Assembly (NCBI GenBank): GCA_031963405.1
Contig: JASSUJ010000001.1
Location: 1,860,001 to 1,924,000 of the forward strand
DNA length: 64,000 nt
Source: JASSUD01 sp031963405
GTDB lineage: Bacteria > Pseudomonadota > Gammaproteobacteria > Burkholderiales > Burkholderiaceae
Direction of reading: 5' to 3'
The translations under genes and the position numbers were made by a program. Below, piece by piece: positions 27,447-36,696 of this stretch (position 1 is its first letter; each line of letters begins with the position of its first letter). The notes beneath the pieces were generated by a model. The model had not been told where the DNA came from and did no database searches. It worked only from the letters and a program-made list of their open reading frames with translations.

Positions 27447-27526
27447 TAAAGAAAGGCCTACCTTGGAACAGGTTCTAAGCCGAGGGCGATTTCAATTTCT
27501 GCCTCCGGCTTAGACAGGCCTTTCTA
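27447..27526. repeat. Family A element between virB10 and virD4 (first)
   Basis: GTAAAGAAAGGCCTACCTT faces GCTTAGACAGGCCTTTCTA at the right. GGAACAGGTTCTAAG in its left half looks like a short family B end, so the copy may be composite. Confidence 0.55.
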
Positions 27527-27558
27527 AAAAGTTAAATTGTTAGAAAGCTAATTTTGTC

Positions 27559-27606
27559 TAGGAAAGCGCTGCCTAAATGGCGAACAAGCTTATGCAGGCC
27601 TTCCTA
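27559..27606. repeat. Short family A element between virB10 and virD4 (second)
   Basis: TAGGAAAGCGCTGCCTAA and TTATGCAGGCCTTCCTAA form the two ends with almost no core (about 12 bp). The element lies 17 bp past the virB10 stop. Confidence 0.6.
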
Positions 27607-27622
27607 ATTTTAAAAAACTGAA

Positions 27623-28801
27623 TTATTTATATTCCTCTTCAAACACCAGATCCTTGTTCACCATCACCACAAATTGGTAGCCTTTACGAATCTCAATGGT
27701 AGGTTGTACATTCAAATGACGTTGGGTAATTGCCATCCCTAATTGCATCATTTGTTGTCCCATGGCTCCCACTGCGGTTTGTTGCGGCATAAAAAGAGTA
27801 TTGGGAGGAGGTTCTGGCTGTGATAATTGCACGCCGGCAGTAAAAACGGACATCAACAGTCCAGCACCTATCATGCGCATGTAATGGTGATTAACTCGAT
27901 CACTAAATCCTGACATACCACCTTTGTCATGACCTGACATGCCGCCTAATTCGACCGTTTCTGCTCCTGGGTAGATGAGTCGGTTCCAAGAGACTAATAA
28001 ACGTTCTTGGCCAAAGACAATTTTTGAATCGTATCGGCCAAAAAGCTTGGTGCCTTGGGGTATCAAAAGATACTGCCCGGTTGCAGTATCAAAGACATTT
28101 TGTGAGACTTGCGCGACTATTTCGCCAGGTAAGTCCGAATTAATATCTGTAATTAATACAGAAGGAATAACGGTTCCTGTTTTAATTTCAAATTTAGTGT
28201 TGGGGGGCTTGATGCTGACCAACTTAGTCTCAGTTTTAGAATTGGCTGAGCTTTTAATAAAGTCTTGTTTTTGTCCTTGCTGGTTAGGGTCAAGATCTCC
28301 CAACGGGTTACCTGCCCAGTTGTTAGTAAGCGCACGTGCGGAGCCAGTAGTGGAATCGGCTAATTTATCTGACTCAGCAAATTGAGGGGCGGCGGTATCA
28401 GCTTGCATTGCTTTTTCCCTGGCTTTTTCTGCTTCCGTAGGGCCGGCTGGTTGCGCGGGTAAAGTGGATGCTGGAGGGAGCGCCGGCGGGGAGGAGGTGG
28501 TGGCAGACGCTGCCGATGGAGGTGGCAATTTAGGAATTAAATCGTTGTATGTGCCAAATTGACTCTGCGGGCCGCTAAAAACAGGTTCAATACGTTTGCC
28601 ATCAGCTTGGTCAGACTGAGCAGCGTCGTCTTTCTTACTTGCTGACGAAGGCCGCGAAACATTAAAAACAATAATCAAAAGAATCACGGCGAGCGCACTA
28701 AATATAATAAATGCAGCACGTTTATTGAGATGCGCGCTTAATTGGGGCTTGCCGCGCAGCTCTAATTTATCGGGCGATTTGGTTTCAGGAGTATCAGCCA
28801 T
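27623..28801 (-). CDS. virB10: VirB10/TrbI, type IV secretion core-complex protein
   Basis: VirB10 spans the envelope and links the inner-membrane platform to the outer-membrane pore. The 392 residues have a cytoplasmic N-terminus, one membrane helix (AAFIIFSALAVILLIIVF, about 30-46), a Pro/Ala-rich periplasmic linker (about 85-150) and the conserved C-terminal domain with GTVIPSVLITDINSDLPG, LIPQGTKLFGRYDSKIVFG and LLVSWNRLIYPG. The start lies 2 bp after the virB9 stop. It is full length. Confidence 0.95.
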   Translation of the reverse strand: MADTPETKSPDKLELRGKPQLSAHLNKRAAFIIFSALAVILLIIVFNVSRPSSASKKDDAAQSDQADGKRIEPVFSGPQSQFGTYNDLIPKLPPPSAASATTSSPPALPPASTLPAQPAGPTEAEKAREKAMQADTAAPQFAESDKLADSTTGSARALTNNWAGNPLGDLDPNQQGQKQDFIKSSANSKTETKLVSIKPPNTKFEIKTGTVIPSVLITDINSDLPGEIVAQVSQNVFDTATGQYLLIPQGTKLFGRYDSKIVFGQERLLVSWNRLIYPGAETVELGGMSGHDKGGMSGFSDRVNHHYMRMIGAGLLMSVFTAGVQLSQPEPPPNTLFMPQQTAVGAMGQQMMQLGMAITQRHLNVQPTIEIRKGYQFVVMVNKDLVFEEEYK

Positions 28802-28803
28802 GT

Positions 28804-30018
28804 TTACTCCGCGCGTGATGTGCAGCGATTAAAGAGGCTTTTAACGCAGGTATCGCGGGTAATTTCGATGCGTTGCTGAGCTCTTCCTACGCCCGAAATT
28901 AAAGCTAGCTTGTCCACTATTCGATCAATAATAAATATATTGCCTTTGAGTCGATAATTGACGATCTGTTCTTGTTTGTCTGCGCCAATCAGGACAACGA
29001 CAGGCGCTTCTTCTACTGGCATGGTGTCATTCATGGTAATAAACGTACGCATGCCATCATCCATGACGCGGATTGGCTTAAATTTAGGATGGCCTTTAGC
29101 CTCTTTGATCGTATAGTTATAGCGAATTTGATCTACGGAAATAGGGGGGAAGTCGCCACTTAAGGATGCGTTAGAGTGAGAGGAGGTTTTATCCCCTTGC
29201 GCCGATTGCGCGATTTTTTGCCAAGCGAGCGCATTACTCTCAGGATATTCAAAAGAAACACGCGAAGCGTATTTTTTCTGCGTAGAAACTAAACGCAGAT
29301 GGTAGGTTCTGCGATCAGTGGGCACGATAAGATTGGTATCTAAGTTAGCTTCTGTCGCCTTAATAATCAGATGCGTGATTGTCTGATTATTTTCCTTAGA
29401 GATTGCGGGCGATATCTTCCACCGCACAGCGTCGCCAACATGGGGTGCACCCTGTACAGTCTCGCCGGCTTCAAGCTCAATATCGCATACGCGCAAAGGA
29501 GCGCAGATAATCGTCGGCGCAGAATCTCCATACATAAAAGTAATCCGCCCATTTTCAGTCAAGCTAGGCATCGCATGAGGATTATTCGCCCATGCTAAAG
29601 ATTTTTGCACGGCCTGTTTAGCAGGCTGGCTGACTGCTGTACTCGCTAAACTTTGCTTTTTTGGCACGTGGCGCTTGCTATGCGTAGACTTGAATTCATG
29701 CAAAATAGGAATAGGCACAACCTTATGCTTCGCGCTAGCAGAAGGAGGGGCTCCGATCTCCTCTGTAGCAGATGCGGGCAACGTAGGCGGAGATAAGATA
29801 GGGATCGTCTCAGAAACGGTGGTGGGAGAATTTGATGATGACTCCTTTGCACTCGCTATCGTTGTGGCTGTAGCTGTAGCTGCTGCTGTTGTTGTAGTTG
29901 CCAAAGAAGGAAACGGTGGCAGAAGTGGCTCGTAAATAGAATCAGCTGCAATAGCTTGAACAGCCCATCCTCCTAACAAGCCCATCAAAATAAGAGCAAT
30001 ATTTCTGTGTGTTTGCAT
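28804..30018 (-). CDS. virB9: VirB9/TrbG, outer-membrane core-complex protein, with a long low-complexity insert
   Basis: VirB9 forms the outer ring of the secretion channel. A signal peptide ends near AIA/AD. The conserved parts are GRITFMYGDSAPTIICAPLRVCDIELEAGE in the middle and, at the C-terminus, RYNYTIKEAKGHPKFKPIRVMDDGMRTFI and FIIDRIVDKLALISG. At 404 residues it is much longer than the usual 270-330, because residues about 37-145 are an Ala/Thr/Ser/Pro-rich stretch. Part of that is encoded by a GCT/GTT/GTA-type triplet repeat near 29862-29902. It sits between virB8 and virB10. Confidence 0.92.
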   Translation of the reverse strand: MQTHRNIALILMGLLGGWAVQAIAADSIYEPLLPPFPSLATTTTAAATATATTIASAKESSSNSPTTVSETIPILSPPTLPASATEEIGAPPSASAKHKVVPIPILHEFKSTHSKRHVPKKQSLASTAVSQPAKQAVQKSLAWANNPHAMPSLTENGRITFMYGDSAPTIICAPLRVCDIELEAGETVQGAPHVGDAVRWKISPAISKENNQTITHLIIKATEANLDTNLIVPTDRRTYHLRLVSTQKKYASRVSFEYPESNALAWQKIAQSAQGDKTSSHSNASLSGDFPPISVDQIRYNYTIKEAKGHPKFKPIRVMDDGMRTFITMNDTMPVEEAPVVVLIGADKQEQIVNYRLKGNIFIIDRIVDKLALISGVGRAQQRIEITRDTCVKSLFNRCTSRAE

Positions 30019-30082
30019 AAAATTATTTTTCTTTTTTTTATTTATTTTTAAATCTAGTTATAACTACGTACTAGGGCTGAGT

Positions 30083-30132
30083 TAGCGAAGGCCTGCATCA
30101 CGGCTGTCGCGGTGTTATGCAGGCCTTCGCTA
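30083..30132. repeat. Short family A element between virB8 and virB9
   Basis: TAGCGAAGGCCTGCAT and ATGCAGGCCTTCGCTA are a perfect 16-bp inverted repeat with TA at both ends. The 18-bp centre (CACGGCTGTCGCGGTGTT) is itself nearly palindromic. It could attenuate or process the operon transcript. Confidence 0.8.
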
Positions 30133-30144
30133 GAGTTTCAACAT

Positions 30145-30906
30145 TTATAGCTGCTGTGCCCAATTTAAATCGGTGATATAGACGCCAAATGGATTTAATA
30201 ATATTTGAGCTTCTTCTTTAGGCGGGTCTAATACCACTGTGACAAAGGCTCTCCAGCGAGCTTTTCCTTTAGACTCTCCGTTCAGACTAAACGTTTCTTC
30301 AGTCCAATCTATTTGCCAAGTTTCTTGAGAAATAGGGAGAATAGAGTTCAGTTCTACCGAAATTTTGTTGGTGGCCGCGCGTTTAAACGGATTATTGGCT
30401 TGGAAGTAATCGTTAATTTTTCGTAGCGCAGCAGAGCCCTTAGGAATCAAGGCATAGAGTTGTTTGATTGAGTCGCTTTGCACTTCTCTATCAGTGGTGA
30501 CCAAGCGCCAGTTTTGGGTAAATCGACCAAGCGAGGCTTTAATAATTCGTGAGTCGGCCATTGCGCCTTTTTTAACGATATTGACAGTCTTGGCCTGCCC
30601 TAATTTATCGACCTCTACCACGTAAGGAACCAGCTTATTTTGAGAGCCGATATAACTTAGTCCACCTGCACAGACAAGCGATATGAGCGCAGAAAGTACC
30701 GCGATAAAGCGCCAATTTTTAGCTTGGTTAATATAATTTCCGTAACGCTCATTCCATTCTCTGCGCGCTTCTGTGTAAGGGTTTAACTTTTCTTTTTCAT
30801 CAATAGGCTTGGTTGCCACCTCTGCGTTTTTTACAGGGGTAAGAGATAATTTGAGCTGGGCAAATAACCTTCGGTATTTTTTAGAAAGAGAGGCGAAAAT
30901 ATTCAC
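30145..30906 (-). CDS. virB8: VirB8/TrbF, inner-membrane assembly factor
   Basis: VirB8 nucleates the type IV secretion complex. The 253-residue product has a cytoplasmic tail, PYTEARREWNERYGNYI just before the membrane helix (WRFIAVLSALISLVCAGGLSYIG, about 67-89), and a periplasmic NTF2-like domain with LVPYVVEVDKLGQ and WQIDWTEE. This is the TrbF branch of the family. It starts 20 bp after the virB6 stop. Confidence 0.93.
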   Translation of the reverse strand: MNIFASLSKKYRRLFAQLKLSLTPVKNAEVATKPIDEKEKLNPYTEARREWNERYGNYINQAKNWRFIAVLSALISLVCAGGLSYIGSQNKLVPYVVEVDKLGQAKTVNIVKKGAMADSRIIKASLGRFTQNWRLVTTDREVQSDSIKQLYALIPKGSAALRKINDYFQANNPFKRAATNKISVELNSILPISQETWQIDWTEETFSLNGESKGKARWRAFVTVVLDPPKEEAQILLNPFGVYITDLNWAQQL

Positions 30907-30926
30907 GAGTTTTTGATCTATGGGAG

Positions 30927-32444
30927 TTAAGAAGAGCCTTTTTTGAGCTTATTCAGCAGTGCCCGATGGATAGGACCTGGATTGCTCGATAACTTTGCCC
31001 GCTCAGAGTCTGACATACCCTCAGGAGCTACCCAACCAGTACTGCCAGCCTTCCCTTTTATTTGATTGCCAATAGTGCGTCCTACCTCTCCCAGTAGCCC
31101 ACGATTAGACCCTAGAGAAGTGCTATCTTGCTCTGGCTTAGAGGGTGAGGTAGCTCTACCTTTATTTGGCGACCCTGAGGCAGAAGAAGTATTGGAGGCT
31201 GACCCAGCTGATGATGAGCCGCTACTTGACATACTTGTTCCAGAGGGCGCAGCTGGAGACCCTCTTGTCGGCACACTTGCCGCGCTAGATAAAGTTGATG
31301 CCCCCCCTTTAGCTGCGCCTCCTCCTCTTGCAAGATTGGCTAGATTGCCTGCACCTTGAAAGCTAGATGCGCCTGTTTTTAGCGTGCCACGCGCGGCGCT
31401 CATTGCAGTTGAAGCCGATCCAATAGATTTTGAAGCTATGTTGCTAATCGCACTGGCTCCACTTCCTGCTGAAAAGCCTATGCCGCCGCTCATGAGAGCG
31501 CTGCCCATCTCAGGTGCTTTAACCGCAAGAATGGCTTGCATTAAAACAGTAGCGAACAGCCTCAAAAGCGCCCCATAGTTAAACCCGACGATTTGATTTT
31601 GATCGACGGCATCGTTTGTGAGGCTCAAGATCAGTAATAAAACCAGTAAGCGCATCCCTAAGGTCAAGCTGTATTGCAGGTATTTAGAAACATATTCGCT
31701 AGTCCAGCGTGTACTTCCTAACGCGAGAAGAAAGGCGCCAGCGGCTAATACAATATAAGATTCAACATTCAGCGCTAGCAGCTGTAGGGCAATCACAACG
31801 TGGGAAATAACAACGCCCAGGGTGACGAACACGGCCACCAAAATTTCGCCGAGCTGGCCCAGAATCCCGAAAAGGTCCTTAGGGGCTGCAGCCCATATAT
31901 TTTGAATTATTCTCAAGCCTCGATCCATTACCCCATCTGGTGTAATGGCAGGGGCTCCTGGGGCACTTTGGCCGACTGCCCTAAAAGTCTCGATGATCCT
32001 GGGAATCCAGTCATGTGCATTTAACAACAAGGCATAGAAAAATCCGATAAACATGATCTTTTGAATCATCTCCACCGCTAAACTATTCAAATTATCTTTT
32101 TCTAATGCCCAGATCGCGGCGGCCCAGCAAATTTCCAAGCCAGCTAATATTATAAAAGTAGTGCGCGCCATATCTGATATGCGAACGAGCCATCCGTTAG
32201 GGCCTAACGCATCGTCACGTGCCTTACGTTCAATGAATTCAAAAATCCCGGGAGCCTGCTCCTGCGCATAAGTAAGATCTGTGTTGAAGCAAAGCACAAG
32301 GGCAAAGCACACCCCTACGCTTAGCCAAATGAAATGAGGACTTAGAGATTTGTGGTTGATCTGTAATCCTTTGTGCTGACGCGGATGAAATAAGGATTTC
32401 AGCAAGCTATAGCTTGAGCGAAAAACAGCCGTTATTTTTTTCAT
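30927..32444 (-). CDS. virB6: VirB6/TrbL, polytopic inner-membrane channel subunit
   Basis: VirB6-type proteins form part of the inner-membrane translocation path. From the ATG at 32444 (MKKITAVFRSS, preceded by AAAAGGCGA) the product has 505 residues. A signal-like hydrophobic segment ends at TYAQ, followed by five or six membrane helices up to about residue 310. The last ~190 residues are Ser/Gly/Ala-rich and disordered, as in TrbL proteins. A longer reading frame to 32531 would overlap virB4; the ribosome site argues against it. It lies between virB4 and virB8. Confidence 0.9.
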   Translation of the reverse strand: MKKITAVFRSSYSLLKSLFHPRQHKGLQINHKSLSPHFIWLSVGVCFALVLCFNTDLTYAQEQAPGIFEFIERKARDDALGPNGWLVRISDMARTTFIILAGLEICWAAAIWALEKDNLNSLAVEMIQKIMFIGFFYALLLNAHDWIPRIIETFRAVGQSAPGAPAITPDGVMDRGLRIIQNIWAAAPKDLFGILGQLGEILVAVFVTLGVVISHVVIALQLLALNVESYIVLAAGAFLLALGSTRWTSEYVSKYLQYSLTLGMRLLVLLLILSLTNDAVDQNQIVGFNYGALLRLFATVLMQAILAVKAPEMGSALMSGGIGFSAGSGASAISNIASKSIGSASTAMSAARGTLKTGASSFQGAGNLANLARGGGAAKGGASTLSSAASVPTRGSPAAPSGTSMSSSGSSSAGSASNTSSASGSPNKGRATSPSKPEQDSTSLGSNRGLLGEVGRTIGNQIKGKAGSTGWVAPEGMSDSERAKLSSNPGPIHRALLNKLKKGSS

Positions 32445-32467
32445 ATTCGCCTTTTGATAAATCATCA

Positions 32468-34912
32468 CTAGCCTTGCCAAACCTCGGCCCAGTCGTTGAG
32501 CCCTTGATGCCTTAGCCAATGCGCTGGCCACTCCTCTTTAAACTCATTCATTAGCTGCCGCACTAGCCGAAGATCATCTTGGCCACTGGTGCCGATAAAG
32601 GCTAGGGCAAAAGGGCCAAAGCCAAACGAAAATAGGCGTCGACCAAGGGGCGACTTGTAGTAATAATCTTGCTTACTTACCGCATAGCTCAGAATCTCTA
32701 TTTCACGTTCATTCAATCCAATCAGCTCATAGGCGCTGCGCATGGATGGATCCCGTGCTTCTGGGTTGGGCAGCAAGATTTTGGTTGGGCAACTGGCTAG
32801 GATCGCGTCGCGAATAGGGCTTGACATGACATCGGTTAATTCTTGCGTAGCCATTAATACAGCCGCATTTTTTTTACGCCAAGTCTTAAGCCATTCTCGA
32901 ATTTTTTCTCGAAATAAAGGATGGGAAAGCATTAACCAGCATTCATCTAACACCACGAGAGTGGGCCGCCCATCGAGCCGCTTTTCAATTTGACGGAATA
33001 GATATAAAAGCACCGGCACGAGATTCTTCTCGCCCAGATTCATGACATGCTCCATTTCAAAAACTTGGAAATGGCCATCCTGCAGACTATCTTCCTGTGC
33101 ATCCAATAAGGAACCCATGGGGCCGGCCAGGGTGTAATGGGACAAAGCTTCACGCAGCTCTGCATCTTGCAATTCAGAGACAAATTCGGTCAGCGTACGG
33201 CGTGGTGAATGCACTAAACGCTTAATCGCTTGGTACACGATTTGTTGCAAAGCAGGTGTGATATGGATGCCTTGCAGCTCCACCATCGTCAGAATCCATT
33301 CCGTTGCCCAAGCTTGATCGCTAACTGTGTCGATCTCTTTTAAAGGGCAAAAAGCTAAGTCATTATCGTCGCCGCCAATATCGTAGTAATTTCCTCCGCA
33401 GGCATTGGTGAGCGTGAAAGAGGAATATCCTTTATCGAAGGCAAAGACCTGTGCTTGTGGATAGCGTAAGTGCTGGGCAAGCATAAAACACAAGGCAGTC
33501 GATTTCCCGCCGCCGGTTTTCCCGAGCATCAAGGTATGCCCTACATCCCCTACATGTAGATTCAGTCGGAAAGGCGTACTGCCGGTGGTTGCTGCATATA
33601 AAAGAGGTGGACTGTGCTTGGGATAAAATGGGCAAGGATTATGCTTAAGACCGCTCCATAGAGCCGTAATAGGTAATAAATCCGCCAAATTCAGCGTATG
33701 CATAAGGGGGCGCCGAATATTCGGATAGCTGTGCCCTGGAATTGACCCGAGATAAGCTTCGACAGCATTGACGTCTTCAATGCGCGCGCCAAAACCGTAG
33801 TTCAAAATCTGCTTACGTACTTCATTAGCCCTCTCAGTAAGCAGCTTGGGATCTTCATGCATCATGACAATACATGATGTGTAATAGCCAAACTTCACCA
33901 TATTGCTCTCGCCTTCCCCAATGGCGAGTTCGACATCCTGAGTCATTTCCACCGCATCGAGATCGACGGCACCAGTAGCGGTATTAAACAATTGATCTTT
34001 CAGCCCACGCTGCTTTTGTTGCCAGCGGCGTCTAATGCCATCTAATGCTTTGCGTGCTTGATAGGGGTCGAGAAAAATAAAGCGAGTAGACCAACGATAT
34101 TCAAAATCAAATTCATCGAGGATATGCAAAATGCCGGGATAGCTTTCTTGGGGAAAGCCATCTAAGGCAATAATTTTGATGAATTTGTTTCCTACTTTGG
34201 GCGCAAACCCGCCAATAAATGGATGGCAGCCGATGACTGCATCGAGATACATAGGAATCGTAGGCAGGCGAACCGGCCTTGAAATACCGCTTACGCAATA
34301 TTCGAGATGCTTTAATAAAGCATCCATTACGTAAGGGCGTCCCGTTGCGTCTGTACCAGGGGCGCCGCGCATACGCTCCATGGGTAATAGATTACTTATC
34401 GAGCTTTCAAAATCATCAATTTTTCGCTGAAAGCGTTTGAGGATGCGATCGGACAGTCCCTTTTTATTTTTCTGCTCCAGATTATCGTCATACATCAAAT
34501 CTGCTAATTTGCCAGCCTGACGTATGGGGGGCAAATAAGTTAACGCGAGTACATATTGGGTCTCAAAGTGAAGGCCCTCGGCTTCATAATTTTGTCGGCG
34601 CTCTGCATCGATGAGCCAAGAAGTGCGATCAGGAAACGTGCCTTGCTCTGGATAACTTTGGGCTGGGCGACGTATCGCATCACAATTGAGCATCCAGCCG
34701 CTGCCCATATTGAGTAAGGCGGTATTTAAACGAGCGGAAAGGGCGGCTAACTCTGCATGCGTTGCGCTATCCATATCATCGCCGCGATAACTCCATATAG
34801 CGGTGAGACTGCCATCTTTATTTTGCAAAATGCCATCTTCTGGCAGCATGGCAAAATTTAATAAGTCAGATAGCGCGCGCGCCTGGCTGCGAAACTCTTT
34901 AAGTCCTAACAT
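32468..34912 (-). CDS. virB4: VirB4/TrbE, type IV secretion ATPase
   Basis: VirB4 energises assembly and substrate transfer. The 814-residue product has the CagE/TrbE N-terminal domain and a RecA-like ATPase domain. Walker A is GKTGGGKS at 464-471 and Walker B is PTLVVLDECWLML near 650; RKKNAAVLMATQELTDV follows. It is a separate gene from the virB3 homologue, as in TrbD/TrbE systems, with a 94-bp gap that holds a short family A hairpin. It is full length and intact. Confidence 0.96.
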   Translation of the reverse strand: MLGLKEFRSQARALSDLLNFAMLPEDGILQNKDGSLTAIWSYRGDDMDSATHAELAALSARLNTALLNMGSGWMLNCDAIRRPAQSYPEQGTFPDRTSWLIDAERRQNYEAEGLHFETQYVLALTYLPPIRQAGKLADLMYDDNLEQKNKKGLSDRILKRFQRKIDDFESSISNLLPMERMRGAPGTDATGRPYVMDALLKHLEYCVSGISRPVRLPTIPMYLDAVIGCHPFIGGFAPKVGNKFIKIIALDGFPQESYPGILHILDEFDFEYRWSTRFIFLDPYQARKALDGIRRRWQQKQRGLKDQLFNTATGAVDLDAVEMTQDVELAIGEGESNMVKFGYYTSCIVMMHEDPKLLTERANEVRKQILNYGFGARIEDVNAVEAYLGSIPGHSYPNIRRPLMHTLNLADLLPITALWSGLKHNPCPFYPKHSPPLLYAATTGSTPFRLNLHVGDVGHTLMLGKTGGGKSTALCFMLAQHLRYPQAQVFAFDKGYSSFTLTNACGGNYYDIGGDDNDLAFCPLKEIDTVSDQAWATEWILTMVELQGIHITPALQQIVYQAIKRLVHSPRRTLTEFVSELQDAELREALSHYTLAGPMGSLLDAQEDSLQDGHFQVFEMEHVMNLGEKNLVPVLLYLFRQIEKRLDGRPTLVVLDECWLMLSHPLFREKIREWLKTWRKKNAAVLMATQELTDVMSSPIRDAILASCPTKILLPNPEARDPSMRSAYELIGLNEREIEILSYAVSKQDYYYKSPLGRRLFSFGFGPFALAFIGTSGQDDLRLVRQLMNEFKEEWPAHWLRHQGLNDWAEVWQG

Positions 34913-34944
34913 GGCCTTTTATTATTATTTTTAAATTACGGCCT

Positions 34945-34987
34945 TTAAGGAGATCTGCCTGGCTCGCAGGCTTTGCAAACCTTCCTC
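34945..34987. repeat. Short family A-like hairpin between virB3 and virB4
   Basis: TTAAGGAGATCTGCCTG and its partner TTTGCAAACCTTCCTCA are degenerate family A ends around a very short core (GCTCGCAGG). It is in the operon, about 32 bp before the virB4 ATG. Confidence 0.5.
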
Positions 34988-35006
34988 AATGATTGCCTTT
35001 CGATGA

Positions 35007-35312
35007 CTATTTTTTAATCGGCGGTAAAGTCGCATAAAGCCCGCCTTTTGCGGGGTAAAACGACCGATACATAATATGTCGCTGGTACACCTTACTCATT
35101 TGGGAGTCGGCTTTTGCTATTTGCGCTAGAAACCAAAAAGAGACGCTCCAAAATCCTATCCCCAGCCCCCATGAAAGCGGAGACAAATTGCCACTGAAGA
35201 TAATAATGGCGGTTAACACTCCACTGGCTAGCACCAAAGTACGCTCAGCTCCCATTAAGAGGTGAGGGCGATTTAATGATCGATGAATTGGGATTGTGCG
35301 CGGTCCTTCCAT
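35007..35312 (-). CDS. virB3: VirB3/TrbD, inner-membrane type IV secretion protein
   Basis: This 101-residue protein carries the TrbD N-terminus (IPIHRSLNRPHLLMGAERTL), two membrane helices (about 25-42 and 48-66) and a polar C-terminus ending YATLPPIKK. VirB3 works with VirB4 in pilus assembly and substrate passage. It starts 2 bp after the virB2 stop. Confidence 0.93.
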   Translation of the reverse strand: MEGPRTIPIHRSLNRPHLLMGAERTLVLASGVLTAIIIFSGNLSPLSWGLGIGFWSVSFWFLAQIAKADSQMSKVYQRHIMYRSFYPAKGGLYATLPPIKK

Positions 35313-35314
35313 GG

Positions 35315-35623
35315 CTAGCCCAGTCCCAGTGAATCCATAAAGCCACCAGCCAGGATCAAAACGGCTGTTGCCATGACAACCATGAGAATGCGTTTAGTAA
35401 AGTCCCCCAGTTCTCCACCAAAAGCTAGCATGCCGCCCGCTGCTGCCAGTGCAATCACGCCAATAGCTTTGGCTATGGGGCCGGTCAATGAAGCTCTTAG
35501 TTTGTTAAGTGGGTCTTCCCAAGGTAATGCCTGGGCCCAGGCTAAATCGGTGGCGATTAAAAGAAGTATTCCAATCAATAAGCACTGCACGCGTAGTTTT
35601 GGAAAATTTATTTTTATTGACAT
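35315..35623 (-). CDS. virB2: VirB2/TrbC, pilin
   Basis: The 102-residue prepilin has a signal peptide (cleavage near AWA/QA). The mature part has two hydrophobic helices separated by a short charged loop (GPIAKAIGVIALAAAGGMLAFGG, then FTKRILMVVMATAVLILAGG), the VirB2/TrbC pattern. GKI-type polar residues in the loop are few. The start follows an AAGGAAGAAAATG ribosome region, 23 bp after virB11. Confidence 0.92.
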   Translation of the reverse strand: MSIKINFPKLRVQCLLIGILLLIATDLAWAQALPWEDPLNKLRASLTGPIAKAIGVIALAAAGGMLAFGGELGDFTKRILMVVMATAVLILAGGFMDSLGLG

Positions 35624-35646
35624 TTTCTTCCTTTTATTTGCAGTCT

Positions 35647-36696
35647 TTAAGAGTCCGCGTTTTCAACGTACTGAAATTCATTTTGATGATATCCAACGAT
35701 TTGCAAAACCTCGCTAACGCGCCTTCCAGGCGCCTGTGCAGTGCGTTCGATAAATAAAACTAAGTCAATGGCTTCTGCAATCATTCCCCCTACCGTTTCT
35801 TCCGATAGATTGTTCGATTCTGGTGCCTCGTATATCAATTGGCGCAAGCGGGTTAAGCCCGCCATAGCGGAATTGGCATGGATGGTGGCAGCACCACCAG
35901 GATGACCGGTATTCCAGCTTTTTAAGAGCGTTAATGCTTCCCCTCCGCGCACCTCTCCCACCACAATCCGATCAGGGCGCAAGCGCATCGTGGCGCGTAA
36001 AAGCCGCTGCATACTGACCGTCTCGCTCGCCCTTAATAAAACGTGGTTAGGAATATTTAATTGCAACTCCATCGTATCTTCGATCGCTATTAAGCGATCT
36101 GTGCTGGCCAAGGTTGCTATCTCAGCAAGAATCGCGTTGGCCAGTGTCGTCTTGCCGCTTCCTGTTCCGCCGACAATTAAAATATTTTTGCGCCCACGAA
36201 TAGCATCTCGAATGACATCCACTGCCTGTGAATGTGGCTGCAAAGTAGCGGACTTACTATGCTGGGCAGAACGTGGGCGTTGATCACTCATAGCGCCAAG
36301 AACACCCGTTTCACAATACTTATCTAAGGTGAAAATTTGGCTCGCTTTCTTACGTATGGCAAAAGTAGGGGCCTGCACCACAGGCGCAATCAAACCTTCT
36401 AGCCGAGACCCATCTAACGGAAACTCCCCTTCCAAAATGGGGTTCTGGTAAGTGATCGAGGCGTTCATCATGCTGGCGCAAGTGGAGAGCAAACTCTCAG
36501 CATTAGAGGCAGACATCGTAGCGTTAGTAAAACGCATGCCTTCTCCCATCACATCTAACCAAATGCGACCATCTGGATTCAGCATGATCTCCACTACCTT
36601 AGGGTCGGCTAGCGCACCGAGCACTACCTCGCCGCACTCTCGGGAGAGTTTGTCCTCGAGGCGTTTTTGTAAAATTTCTCGTTGACTGTCAGCCAT
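35647..36696 (-). CDS. virB11: VirB11/TrbB, hexameric secretion ATPase
   Basis: VirB11 is the traffic ATPase of the secretion system and the first gene of the series. The 349 residues have the N-terminal domain with FPLDGSRLEGLIAPVV, the Walker A motif GGTGSGKTT near 176-184, the Asp box LIAIEDTMELQL, and RLRPDRIVVGEVRGGEAL and HPGGAATIHANS. A linker of about 20 residues (SDQRPRSAQHSKSATLQPH) is longer and more polar than usual. The promoter of the locus should lie in the spacer upstream (36697-37201), where I see no clear consensus. Confidence 0.95.
   Translation of the reverse strand: MADSQREILQKRLEDKLSRECGEVVLGALADPKVVEIMLNPDGRIWLDVMGEGMRFTNATMSASNAESLLSTCASMMNASITYQNPILEGEFPLDGSRLEGLIAPVVQAPTFAIRKKASQIFTLDKYCETGVLGAMSDQRPRSAQHSKSATLQPHSQAVDVIRDAIRGRKNILIVGGTGSGKTTLANAILAEIATLASTDRLIAIEDTMELQLNIPNHVLLRASETVSMQRLLRATMRLRPDRIVVGEVRGGEALTLLKSWNTGHPGGAATIHANSAMAGLTRLRQLIYEAPESNNLSEETVGGMIAEAIDLVLFIERTAQAPGRRVSEVLQIVGYHQNEFQYVENADS

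Noticed and set aside
32445..32531. N-terminal extension of VirB6 overlapping virB4
   Set aside because: ATG at 32444 has a good ribosome site and gives a plausible start; the extension is just virB4 DNA in another frame.
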